A stretch of 64,000 nucleotides of DNA from Streptomyces fulvoviolaceus (lineage in GTDB: Bacteria; Actinomycetota; Actinomycetes; Streptomycetales; Streptomycetaceae): positions 160,899 to 224,898 of the forward strand of contig NZ_JOEY01000008.1 of NCBI RefSeq assembly GCF_000718165.1, in the 5' to 3' direction. The translations under genes were made by a program, and so were the position numbers. Below, piece by piece: positions 1 through 8,184 of this stretch. The first letter of the stretch is position 1. Every line of letters begins with the position of its first letter. The notes beneath the pieces are model-generated. The model did not search any database. It was not told the DNA's origin and saw only the letters and a program-made list of their open reading frames with translations.

Positions 1-981
1 TATGCCGTCGCCGGATCGCTCGGTGCCGTCATCATCGTCATCGGACGCCTCGCGCAGGGGTTCTCGGCCGGCGGCGAATTCGGGAGCTCGGCCGTCTTCC
101 TCATCGAGTGGGCCCACCGCGGGCGCCGGGGATTCTTCGGGAGCTTCCATCAGGTCGCGACCTACGGTGGCCTGCTGCTCGGTGTGCTGGTCACCGCCGG
201 GCTGACCGGCGCCCTGGGCTCGACGGCGATGCGCGACTGGGGTTGGCGTGTCCCCTTCATCCTGGGCGCTCTACTCGCCGTGGTCGCCCTGTTCCTGCGG
301 CGACGCATAGAAGAGACCCCCGTCTTCACCGCCTCCCGCGGTCAGGCATCCACGGAGTCCGGCGCGGAGACCGACCACGGAACGAACCCGCGGCCGAGTG
401 TCGGATTCCTGCTGACAGTCGGAGTAAACGCTCTCTGGGGAGTGACGGCCATGGTCGCGCTCACGTACATGCCCAGCTACGCCTCGGAGTTCCTGGACAT
501 CGAGCTGCAGACCTCGCTGGTGGCGACGCTCATCGGCGCGATAGTGACGGTTGTCCTGCTGCCTGTCGCGGGGCATATCTCCGACAAGCTCGGGCGTAAA
601 GCCCTGATCGTGTTCAGTGCCGTGGGCTACGTGGTGCTGCCGTATCCGCTCTTCCTGCTCATGGTCGACAACAGGTCGTTCGGGTCGCTGGTGATCGCGC
701 AACTGGTCTTCGCAGTGTTCACGGCGGCCATCGCCGGCACCGGCTCCGCAACGATCACGGAGCTCTTCAGCGCCAAGCACCGCGGCTCGCTGGTCTCCAT
801 GGCCTCCGCAACCGCTGTGACTGTCTTCGGCGGCTTCGGCGCGATCATCTGCACCTGGCTCATCGACGTGACGGACAGCGCCGTGTCTCCCGCCTTCTAC
901 ATCTCCGGCGTCGCGCTGATCACGCTCGTGGCGGGACTGTTCCTGCCCAGGAACCTCGCAAGCAGCGACCTGCGTAGGTGA
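1..981 (+). CDS. MHS-family MFS metabolite:proton symporter, C-terminal part
   Basis: The gene enters from the left edge already in frame at base 1 and stops at TGA 979-981, so about 326 residues are visible and the start is outside the window. The first visible residues contain GRLAQGFSAGGEFGSS, the typical helix 4-5 signature of the metabolite:H+ symporter branch (KgtP, ProP, ShiA), and DKLGRK matches the conserved loop between helices 8 and 9. About eight hydrophobic membrane segments remain. It is followed after 51 bp by an FAH-family hydrolase and then a class II aldolase, so uptake of an aromatic or organic acid is likely; the substrate cannot be read from the sequence. Confidence 0.9.
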   Translation, partial: YAVAGSLGAVIIVIGRLAQGFSAGGEFGSSAVFLIEWAHRGRRGFFGSFHQVATYGGLLLGVLVTAGLTGALGSTAMRDWGWRVPFILGALLAVVALFLRRRIEETPVFTASRGQASTESGAETDHGTNPRPSVGFLLTVGVNALWGVTAMVALTYMPSYASEFLDIELQTSLVATLIGAIVTVVLLPVAGHISDKLGRKALIVFSAVGYVVLPYPLFLLMVDNRSFGSLVIAQLVFAVFTAAIAGTGSATITELFSAKHRGSLVSMASATAVTVFGGFGAIICTWLIDVTDSAVSPAFYISGVALITLVAGLFLPRNLASSDLRR

Positions 982-1032
982 GAGTCCGGGGCGCGGGACG
1001 CTCCGGACGGTATTCATGGAGAGGAAAGTACG

Positions 1033-1911
1033 TTGAAACTGAGCATGTTCGACGATTTTCGGCTCGGCGTCTGGGCCCGGGACGAGTCGATAGTCGACGT
1101 GACAAGTGTGCTGCCGGAGACAGCCCGTCCATCGGATCGCATGAGCGCGCTGATAGCGGACTGGGCGAGAGTCGAGTCCGAGATCCGGGACGCCGCACGC
1201 AGCACCGGAACACCCCGCTCACAGGTCACGTTCAGGGCGCCCCAGCCAAGACCGTCGAAGATCCTCGCCGCCCCGGTCAATCACGGTCCGCATCGTGAAG
1301 AGATGATTGCTGCGGGAGCTTTCAAGGACGTGCCGGGAACGATCGAGAAGTATGTCGCTTTCCTCAAGGCGCCTTCATCGATCGTCGGGCCGGACGCATC
1401 GATCGAGCATCCTGATCCGACGCGTCGCATCGACTACGAAGCCGAACTCGGCATCGTCATCGGTGCCCCGGCACGCCACGTATCCCATGAGAACGCGCTG
1501 AGCCACGTCTTCGGTTATCTCGCCCTGATCGACGTGACGATGCGAGGCGACGAGGACCGCTCGTATCGCAAGAGCTTCGACACCTTCACGCCGCTGGGGC
1601 CGGCCATCGTCACCGCGGACGAGATCCCCGACCCGTCGGTGCTCGAGCTCGAGCTGCGCGTCAACGGTCGTCTTCGCCAGAAGGGGAGGGTCGCCGACCT
1701 CATCTACGACGTCCCGCAGCTCATCGAAGTGTATTCCCGGGCGATGACCCTCGAGCCGGGAGACATCATCGCGAGCGGCACCCCGGACGGGGTCGGACCG
1801 CTGACCCCAGGTGACGAGGTGTCGCTGGAGGTGTCGCACGTACCGCCGCTCACCATCCGCGTCACGGCCCGCGACCCGCTCCACCAGCCGTCCGCACCAG
1901 GGACGCGGTAA
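1033..1911 (+). CDS. Fumarylacetoacetate hydrolase (FAH) family protein
   Basis: 292 residues from a TTG start with a GAGAGGAAAG ribosome site 4-13 bases upstream. The FAH fold is shown by KILAAPVNHGPHREE, the acidic metal-binding motif DYEAELGIVIG and ASGTPDGVG near the end. Family members hydrolyse C-C bonds of fumarylacetoacetate or fumarylpyruvate, or hydrate 2-oxopentenoates, using Mg2+ or Mn2+. It is close kin to the FAH protein at 22808-23716: both share a MRGxEDRSxRKSFDTFTPLGP stretch that the third FAH protein (33590-34426) lacks. It is probably cotranscribed with the transporter before it. The exact substrate is unknown; hydrolysis of an acylpyruvate from aromatic ring cleavage is the best guess. 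Confidence 0.88.
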   Translation: MKLSMFDDFRLGVWARDESIVDVTSVLPETARPSDRMSALIADWARVESEIRDAARSTGTPRSQVTFRAPQPRPSKILAAPVNHGPHREEMIAAGAFKDVPGTIEKYVAFLKAPSSIVGPDASIEHPDPTRRIDYEAELGIVIGAPARHVSHENALSHVFGYLALIDVTMRGDEDRSYRKSFDTFTPLGPAIVTADEIPDPSVLELELRVNGRLRQKGRVADLIYDVPQLIEVYSRAMTLEPGDIIASGTPDGVGPLTPGDEVSLEVSHVPPLTIRVTARDPLHQPSAPGTR

Positions 1912-1970
1912 CAGCCACCTCCCCCTCAGGTGGGAGCTGCCGTCTCCACGCCCGCCTGACCCCGGCCCCG

Positions 1971-2059
1971 CGCTACCGCGCCATGGGGCACCACGACACC
2001 GACGACGACACGGGCGCGGACTGGCTCCACCAGCCGTACGCCACCCGACCGACTGAAAT
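1971..2059 (+). pseudogene. 3' stub of an FAD-dependent aromatic monooxygenase
   Basis: Read in the third forward frame this segment gives RYRAMGHHDTDDDTGADWLH followed by QPYA. The end of the intact monooxygenase at 30666-31847 reads DDYTDLDWLYQPVAS and lies, as here, directly before a class II aldolase gene. The shared DDxTxxDWLxQP pattern and the identical gene order suggest a remnant of a second copy of that monooxygenase. No in-frame body of the gene remains upstream, where the FAH gene ends. The match is short, so chance is not excluded. Confidence 0.45.
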
Positions 2060-2067
2060 GGACCCTG

Positions 2068-2760
2068 ATGAAGGAAGAGATCGACGAGACCGTACGTGCC
2101 AGCCGGGCCCTGGCCGCTGCCGGTCTGACCGACATGGTGTGGGGGCACGCCGCCGTCCGTGACCCGGATGGCGACGGCGTCTGGATGAAGGCCTCCGGCT
2201 GGGGATTCGAGGAGATTTTCGCCGAGCGGGTGCTGTTGGTCAGCCGCGAGGGTGTGGTCCTCCACGGCGAGGGCAAGCGGCACATCGAGTACCCGATCCA
2301 CACCGAGATCATGGCGAGGCGCCCGGACGTCGGCTGCGTCGTGCACACACACGCACCCGCCCTGAGCGCCTTCGCCTCCCTCGACACACCCCTGCTGCCC
2401 ATCTCCCACGACGGCGTCGTGTTCTGCGATCCGCAGGTGCCGCGCTTCACCGAGACGGGTGCACTCATCGCGACCCGCGAGCTCGGCGCGGCGCTCGCCG
2501 AGACGCTCGGTGACGGCCCCGCATGCCTGATGCCGCGGCACGGAGCCGTCACCGTCGGTCCGGACGCCGCGACTGCCGTCATGTACGCCGTTCTGTTGGA
2601 ACGCGCGTGCCGTACGCAGCTCATGGCCATGGCCGCCGGAGACCCCAAGACGTGGTCCGACGATGCCGAAGCGGCCTTCAAACGCAACCAGGTCTGGAAC
2701 CCCGCTCAGCGGGACGCAGGCTGGAACTACCTGCAGCGCCTCTCGGAAAGGAGCCTGTGA
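2068..2760 (+). CDS. Class II aldolase/adducin family protein, copy 1
   Basis: 230 residues, the usual length for the zinc-dependent L-fuculose-phosphate aldolase / ribulose-5-phosphate 4-epimerase fold. Visible metal-site motifs are VVHTHAPAL (two His) and PRHGAVTVG (third His); YPIHTEI lies where the acidic catalytic residue is expected. It is a clear paralogue of the protein at 31860-32555, with roughly three quarters of residues identical by eye and identical stretches such as GKRHIEYPIHTEI and FKRNQVWNPAQRDAG. In the second copy the gene lies inside a gentisate-pathway operon, so an aldol cleavage or decarboxylation of an aromatic-derived acid is more likely than a sugar-phosphate role. 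There is no strong ribosome site; the start was chosen to match the second copy. Confidence 0.85.
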   Translation: MKEEIDETVRASRALAAAGLTDMVWGHAAVRDPDGDGVWMKASGWGFEEIFAERVLLVSREGVVLHGEGKRHIEYPIHTEIMARRPDVGCVVHTHAPALSAFASLDTPLLPISHDGVVFCDPQVPRFTETGALIATRELGAALAETLGDGPACLMPRHGAVTVGPDAATAVMYAVLLERACRTQLMAMAAGDPKTWSDDAEAAFKRNQVWNPAQRDAGWNYLQRLSERSL

Positions 2761-2780
2761 CGACGAAGTCGTCGGGCTAG
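2757..2780 (+). pseudogene. Vestigial first codons of a gentisate dioxygenase-like gene
   Basis: A GTG overlaps the aldolase stop codon exactly as the cupin gene start overlaps the second aldolase at 32552, but here the frame closes after seven codons (MTTKSSG). Together with the monooxygenase stub upstream it marks the right edge of the homology to the 31-33 kb operon. The inference rests on position and overlap more than on sequence. Confidence 0.3.
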
Positions 2781-3140
2781 CGGACGACCACGCGGACCCC
2801 GAGCGAGGGCCGAAACCACCGCCACCGAGGAGCAGCGGCACGAGGCCCCCGGCCGGCTCCTCGGCCGCCCGCTCCGGCGCTTCCCAACCAGGGCCCGCCG
2901 ATCGCCGACTCGTCCAGGAGGAGGCCGGCGGCGTGGCCGAGCGCGTGGCCGTCGACGCGGACCGCAGTTGAAACGCACCGTGTTGTGGTGGCCGTTGGCG
3001 TAGGTGACGGCGCGGAAGGCGAACACATCCGTAGTGGGCGGCGTCCGGCGCGAAGAGTTCGGTGATCGCCTTCTCAACCAGCCGCGTCGGCCAGCGGCCG
3101 GGCGTGCCGAGCGGCGTCCCCACCCAGTCGTCGCGACATC
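2781..3140 (-). pseudogene. Decayed, frame-broken coding remnant of unknown family
   Basis: The 540 bases between the aldolase and the SpoIIE-type gene hold no intact gene. On the minus strand three short protein-like runs follow one another in different frames: GRWPTRLVEKAITELFAPDA, then VFAFRAVTYANGHHNTVRFN, then VDGHALGHAAGLLLDESAIG. Their order and composition suggest one gene broken by at least two frameshifts. I do not recognise the family. Confidence 0.35.
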
Positions 3141-3301
3141 AAGCTGCTGAGCGGTCCCCCTGGGCGAACGCCTGGGCCGTCACGGAGGACCGCACGCCAG
3201 AATGCCCCGCTATGGGATAATTGATCAGTACTTCTAGAGGTTGATCGGATTTGTCATTTCCGCTGCAGGATTGGGGAAGGATGACTGCGAGGGTGAGATG
3301 A

Positions 3302-5731
3302 ATGGCAATGACGGCAGACGGCACCGGCGCAAGCGACTTCTTCGACGAGGCGGCCTCGGCCCGCGTCACGATTAGCAAACGGGGCGTTGTGACCGGCTGG
3401 AACGAAGGGGCCCGGCGGCTGCTCGGCTATCTGCCCGCCGAGATCATCGGACACCGCGCCCTCGACTTGCTCGCCGAGGCCCCGGCCGAGGAGATGCTGA
3501 GCTCGCTGAGCGGGATGTCACGCTGGAAGGGCACGCTCCCGCTGCTGCACCGCGACGGCCGCCGTCTCGACATACCCCTCCTCGCCCACGGCCCCAGCTA
3601 CGACAGGCACGACTGGTTCGTCGTCTCGGCGCTCCGCAGCCGCGAATCGCCCCCGCCCCGCGACGACGCTCCGCTGACCCACTGGTCCTTCGACCAGTCC
3701 CCGTGCCCCATGGCGTTCTACGACAGCCGGCTGCGACTTCGCCGGGCCAACGCCCACATGGTCCACGCTTTGGCCCTCACCGAGGACGAGATGCGCGGAT
3801 TGCGGGTAACGGAGATCCTCGTCGATCCAGGGGCCCCCGAGGCCGAGAAATCCATGCGCCGGGCGATGGAGACCGGCGAGACGCAGCGGATGGAGAGCTA
3901 CGCGCGTGTCCCCGGTGAGCCCCACGAGCACGCTTGGTCGCTCCGGCTCGCGCCGGTGCGCGACGACGATGGCCGGATCTGTGGTGCCGTCCTCTCCGCC
4001 CACGACATGACCGAGCAGTACTGGGCCCGCCAACGGCTCCTCCTGCTCAACAATGCCAGCACCCGCATCGGCAGCACCCTGGACGTCATGCGCACCGCGC
4101 AGGAACTGGCCGACGTCGCCATCCCCTACCTTGCCGACTTCGTCAGCGTCGATCTGCTGGCCTCCTTCGACCAGGGCGCGGAGCCCCTGCCCGGCCCGCT
4201 GCCCGACACGGTCGTGCTGCGCCGCATCGCTCAACAGTCCGTCAACGAGGGTTGCCCCGAGGCCGTGGTCACGCTGGGCGCCACAGCCATCTACCAGGAG
4301 CTCACCCCGCCGGTCGTCTGCCTGCGCACCGACCGCCCCGTCGTCCAGGAGATCACGCCCGCCGACCTGGCTCGCTGGGCGGCCGACGACCCGGCCTGGG
4401 CCTCCCGGATCCGGGAGTACGGCATCCACTCGGTGCTCGCCGTGCCGTTGCGCGCCCGAGGTATCGTCCTCGGCGTCGCCCTCTTCACCCGCCACCAGCT
4501 CCCGGCGCCGTTCGAGGAGGACGACGTGCTGCTGGCCGAGGAGATCACCACCAGGGCAGCCGTCTGCATCGACAACGCCCGCCGTTACACCCGCGAGCGC
4601 GTTACCGCCCTCACCCTCCAGCGCAGCCTCCTCCCCAAAAGGCTGCCCGGGCAGGCGGCGGTCGAGGTCGCCTCCCGCTACCTGCCCGCCGGCGCCCGGG
4701 CCGGGGTCGGGGGCGACTGGTTCGACGTGATCCCGCTGTCCGGCGCTCGAGTCGCCCTGGTCGTCGGCGACGTGGTGGGCCACGGCATCCAGGCCTCCGC
4801 CACCATGGGTCGGCTGCGCACCGCCGTACAGACCCTCTCCGACGTCGACCTGGCCCCCGACGAACTTCTCACCCACCTCGACGACCTGGTCAGCCGGCTC
4901 AGCGCCGAAGCGGACAGCGAAAGCCCCGGGGACACCGACGGTGGAGCCGGCGGCGAGATCGGCGCGACCTGCCTCTACGCGGTCTACGACCCGGTCTCCC
5001 GGCGCTGCTCGCTGGCCCGGGCCGGCCACCCGCTGCCGGCCGTGATCACTCCCGAGGGCGCCGCCGAGTTCCTGCCCCTGCCCGCCGGGCCGCCGCTGGG
5101 ACTCGGTGGCCTGCCATTCGAGGCCGCCGAGGTGGAACTGGCCGAGGGCAGCGTCATCGTCCTGTACACCGATGGCCTGGTCGAATCCCGCGACCGGGAC
5201 ATCGGCTCCGGGCTACAGGTGTTCCGAGAGGCCCTGGGCCACCCCAGCCCCTCCCTGGACGCGCTCTGCGACACCGTGCTGGAGAGCCTGCTCCCCGGCC
5301 GCCCTGCCGATGACGTCGCCCTGCTCGTCGCTCGTACCCATGCCCTCGACTCCGCCCATGTGGCCACCTGGGAGGTGCCCGCCGACCCCGCCATGGTCGC
5401 CGAGGCCCGGAAGTGGTCCTCGGCGCAACTGGCCGTCTGGGGGTTGCACGAGCCAGAGTTCGTCACGGAACTGGTCGTCAGTGAGCTGGTCACGAATGCC
5501 ATCCGGCACGCCCAGCCGCCGATCCAACTGCGTCTGATCCTGGACCGCTCGCTCATTTGCGAGGTCTCCGACGCCAGTAACACTGCCCCGCATCTGCGCC
5601 GGGCCCGGACCTACGACGAGGGCGGGCGCGGCCTGCTGCTGGTCGCCCAGCTCACCCAGGGCTGGGGCACTCGACAGACGCTGACCGGCAAGACGATCTG
5701 GGCCGAGCAAGCCCTCACCTCCGACGGGTAG
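3302..5731 (+). CDS. PAS-PAS-GAF-SpoIIE phosphatase with C-terminal HATPase
   Basis: 809 residues. A PAS domain spans roughly 20-110 (TISKRGVVTGWNEGARRLLG) and a second PAS 130-245. A GAF domain lies at about 250-430, a PP2C-like SpoIIE phosphatase at 450-665 (GGDWFDVIPL, VVGDVVGHG, LYTDGLVESR, PADDVALL), and an anti-sigma-type HATPase at about 690-805 (VSELVTNAIRHA, GGRGLLLVAQL). This multi-domain plan is common in Streptomyces, where such proteins dephosphorylate anti-anti-sigma factors in response to a signal bound by PAS/GAF. No membrane segment is visible, so it should be cytosolic. It stands alone; partner sigma or anti-sigma genes are not in the window. A more AT-rich stretch at about 3210-3260 upstream may hold its promoter. 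Confidence 0.92.
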   Translation: MAMTADGTGASDFFDEAASARVTISKRGVVTGWNEGARRLLGYLPAEIIGHRALDLLAEAPAEEMLSSLSGMSRWKGTLPLLHRDGRRLDIPLLAHGPSYDRHDWFVVSALRSRESPPPRDDAPLTHWSFDQSPCPMAFYDSRLRLRRANAHMVHALALTEDEMRGLRVTEILVDPGAPEAEKSMRRAMETGETQRMESYARVPGEPHEHAWSLRLAPVRDDDGRICGAVLSAHDMTEQYWARQRLLLLNNASTRIGSTLDVMRTAQELADVAIPYLADFVSVDLLASFDQGAEPLPGPLPDTVVLRRIAQQSVNEGCPEAVVTLGATAIYQELTPPVVCLRTDRPVVQEITPADLARWAADDPAWASRIREYGIHSVLAVPLRARGIVLGVALFTRHQLPAPFEEDDVLLAEEITTRAAVCIDNARRYTRERVTALTLQRSLLPKRLPGQAAVEVASRYLPAGARAGVGGDWFDVIPLSGARVALVVGDVVGHGIQASATMGRLRTAVQTLSDVDLAPDELLTHLDDLVSRLSAEADSESPGDTDGGAGGEIGATCLYAVYDPVSRRCSLARAGHPLPAVITPEGAAEFLPLPAGPPLGLGGLPFEAAEVELAEGSVIVLYTDGLVESRDRDIGSGLQVFREALGHPSPSLDALCDTVLESLLPGRPADDVALLVARTHALDSAHVATWEVPADPAMVAEARKWSSAQLAVWGLHEPEFVTELVVSELVTNAIRHAQPPIQLRLILDRSLICEVSDASNTAPHLRRARTYDEGGRGLLLVAQLTQGWGTRQTLTGKTIWAEQALTSDG

Positions 5732-5900
5732 CGGACCGCCACGCCGTATCAGCTCAGGTACTGGAACGCCGGCGGCGCATGGACTGGATCCGGGAACGGG
5801 AGTCGGCAATTTGGTGCTTCATCTCCACGAGGAAGTGCTCGGACATTCGTTCATAGCCAGGGGCGCCGACAGCTGGCCGGCGGCCGATACAACGCCACGT

Positions 5901-6407
5901 TCACCGGCACATCTCCTCGAGCGCGGCGTGAGTGCCGAACATCCGGCTGTGGTACGTCAGGGGTCGGCCCAGTATCGCCTCGGCCGCCACGACCTCTCCC
6001 AGCACAATGACGTGATCACCGCCGTCGACCAGGTCGGCAACGGTGCACCCCAGGAATCCTCCGCAGCCCGGAAGGCGGGGTACGCCGACGTGCGGGTCCC
6101 ACGGGACTCCGGTGAACTTGTCAGCGCCCTTGCCGGCGAAGCGCAGTGCCCATGCGGACTGCTCGCTGCCGAGCACGTTGATACCGAACCGCCCGGTCTC
6201 GCGGACGAGGGCGAGGAGGTCGGAGCCGCGGTCCAGGGACACCAGTGCCATGGGCGGCGCCATCGACAGGGATGCGAACGCGCTGACGGTGGTGCCGTGC
6301 GGACGGCCGTCCGCGGCAAGTGCGGTGACCACCGACACCGGGGTGCACACGCCTGCCATGACCTCACGGAACTCATCGACCAGACTGTGACGCGTACTGC
6401 TGTTCAT
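5901..6407 (-). CDS. Flavin reductase (HpaC-like) of a two-component monooxygenase
   Basis: 168 residues from an ATG with AAGGAG upstream. The flavin-reductase-like split-barrel fold is shown by FREVMAGVCTPVSVVTA, GTTVSAFASLSMAPPMALVS, FGINVLGSEQ and the late YHSRMFGTH. Such enzymes use NAD(P)H to supply reduced FMN or FAD to a partner oxygenase. It is the last gene of the minus-strand operon that begins with the luciferase-like monooxygenase at 9931-10995, the obvious partner. The preceding SDR gene ends 68 bases upstream. Confidence 0.9.
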   Translation of the reverse strand: MNSSTRHSLVDEFREVMAGVCTPVSVVTALAADGRPHGTTVSAFASLSMAPPMALVSLDRGSDLLALVRETGRFGINVLGSEQSAWALRFAGKGADKFTGVPWDPHVGVPRLPGCGGFLGCTVADLVDGGDHVIVLGEVVAAEAILGRPLTYHSRMFGTHAALEEMCR

Positions 6408-6474
6408 GAAGACTCCTTGACGTAACGGTGGCTCAATGCCGTGTCTCGCGCCGGATCGTGGTCCGACTCGGGTG

Positions 6475-7339
6475 TCACGCTCCGCCCGCATCGGGAAGGT
6501 TTTCGACGTGGTGGGGCGGCGGGGATGCCTCCGGCGACGACGCGAAGGCCGCGGCGAGGCGTTCCTGGCGGGCCTGCACCTGGGGGTACCACTCCGGGTG
6601 GGTGATGGCGTACAGCGAGCCGGTCCGCAGGGCGGCGACGGCGGCTGCACCTGCCTGATCGGGACTGATGAAGTGCAGGCCGCGCTCCGCCATCCGGTCG
6701 GTGATGTCGACGTCGACCAGAGCCTCGTCGCCGACACGTGGGCGGTTGCGCCGGCTCTCCTGAATCCGCGTGCGCACCGCGCCGGGGCACAGCACCGTCG
6801 CGCGCACGCCGGAGCCGGCGTCCCTGAGCTCGTCGGCCAGCACCTCGGTCATCGCGATCACCCCGGCTTTGGCGAGCGCGTATGCGCCCAGACCCGCAAC
6901 TGGGGCGAGGCCGGCCATCGAGGCGGTGTTCATCAGCCGCCCGCCCTCCGGGTTGGCCTCCAGCAGGGGCAGGAACACGTGGACGCCGTGGACGACTCCG
7001 TAGAGGTTGACGTCGATCATCCAGCGCCAGTCGTCCATCGTCAGCCGGGCCACCGGAGCCATCGGGCCCACGCCGGCGTTGTTGCAAACCACGTCGACCC
7101 GGCCGAACCGCTCCATCGTCGCGGACGCCAGCCGTCGCACCGATGCCAGGTCGGTGACGTCCGTGGCCACGGCGATCCCCCCCGACCTCGGCAGCCGCCC
7201 TGGCCGCGGCGCTCTCCTCGATGTCGGCGATCACGACGGACGCGCCCTCGGCGGCCAGGCATCGGGCGATCCCCAGGCCGATCCCCGACGCCCCGCCCGT
7301 CACCACAGCCACCTTGTCGGCGAAGCTCCATGCGCTCAT
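6475..7339 (-). pseudogene. Short-chain dehydrogenase/reductase interrupted by a frameshift
   Basis: The N-terminal frame carries the Rossmann motif VTGGASGIGLG and runs to about residue 53. The rest of the enzyme continues in another frame from IAVATDVTDLASV, with the NNAG motif and the YALAK active site. The switch falls in a run of seven C at 7177-7183 (seven G on the coding strand); six G would restore one frame of about 287 residues. It is therefore either a recent single-base inactivation or a homopolymer sequencing error. The start ATG overlaps the stop of the SDR before it (ATGA), so the two were translationally coupled. Expected role: NAD(P)-dependent alcohol/ketone interconversion in the monooxygenase pathway. 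Confidence 0.85.
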
Positions 7340-8184
7340 GGGAACGCCTTCCTTCCGGTACGTAGTGCAGGGTGGGCTTCCAGGGGCTCATCGGTGGACA
7401 TCCACCGGACCTGCTGTCGTGCCATGTCCATCGCCTCGTCGGGCACGGGCAGCAGAAAGAACCGGCTCTCCCGTACTCCGTCGAGGACCACCTCCGCGAC
7501 CTCGTCCGGATCCATCGCTTCGACGGCGAAGGGGCCGGCCCCGCCCGCGGTGTCGTGCGCGGGCTCCTGAAGCCGGGTCCGTGCCCTGGCCAGCATGCCG
7601 GTGCGTGTGAAGCCCGGCACCAGCACCGAGACCCCCACCCGGCCCTCGGTCAGTACCGAGAGTTCGTGGAACAGGTTCTGGGTCAGGCCCATGACCGCGT
7701 ACTTCGAAGCGGCGTAGGGGGCGAGCCCAAGGGGATGGCCGTTCAGGGAGGACATCGACGCCGTGTTGACGATGTGCGCGGACTCCTGTTCCAGCAGCAG
7801 GGGCAGGAACGCGCGCACTCCATGGATCACGCCGAACACGTTGACGTCGAAGGTGTGCCGCCAGGAGTCGAGAGGCAGCTCCTGGAACCGGCCACGCGCG
7901 CCTGCGACGCCCGCGTTGTTGACCACGAGATGCACACCGCCGTACGCCGCCACCGTGCGGGACGCGAGTGCCTCGACCGATGCGGGATCGGTCACGTCGG
8001 TGACCACGCCCACGGTGTCGGCGCCGTTGTCGCGCAGGCGCGCACTCTCGCGTTCGAGGTCGTCCTGCGTGATGTCGGCGAGGACCACCTTCATGCCGGC
8101 CGCGGCGCACCGGCGTGCGATGGCCAGGCCGATCCCGTCGGCCGCCCCGGTGACCACGGCGACCTTGCCTTCCAGGTCCTTCAT
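7336..8184 (-). CDS. Short-chain dehydrogenase/reductase (SDR)
   Basis: 282 residues, classical SDR. The cofactor motif VTGAADGIGLA is near the start, VVNNAGVAGA is mid-protein, and NTASMSSLNGHPLGLAPYAA with the following SKYAV gives the Ser and YxxxK catalytic set. An acidic residue after the second beta strand (LADITQDD) favours NAD over NADP. It overlaps the upstream esterase and the downstream SDR by four bases each (ATGA), indicating tight coupling in one operon. Likely oxidises an alcohol released by the esterase or reduces a ketone intermediate. Confidence 0.93.
   Translation of the reverse strand: MKDLEGKVAVVTGAADGIGLAIARRCAAAGMKVVLADITQDDLERESARLRDNGADTVGVVTDVTDPASVEALASRTVAAYGGVHLVVNNAGVAGARGRFQELPLDSWRHTFDVNVFGVIHGVRAFLPLLLEQESAHIVNTASMSSLNGHPLGLAPYAASKYAVMGLTQNLFHELSVLTEGRVGVSVLVPGFTRTGMLARARTRLQEPAHDTAGGAGPFAVEAMDPDEVAEVVLDGVRESRFFLLPVPDEAMDMARQQVRWMSTDEPLEAHPALRTGRKAFP

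Noticed and set aside
1375..3123. Very long minus-strand open frame over the FAH and aldolase genes
   Set aside because: It is Arg/Gly-rich, lacks any motif, and its third-position pattern is the shadow of the plus-strand genes. Only its last part (2781-3140) lies outside them and is treated as a decayed remnant.
3518..5029. 503-codon minus-strand frame inside the SpoIIE-type gene
   Set aside because: Antisense shadow in GC-rich DNA; the plus-strand frame has complete PAS, GAF, SpoIIE and HATPase motifs.
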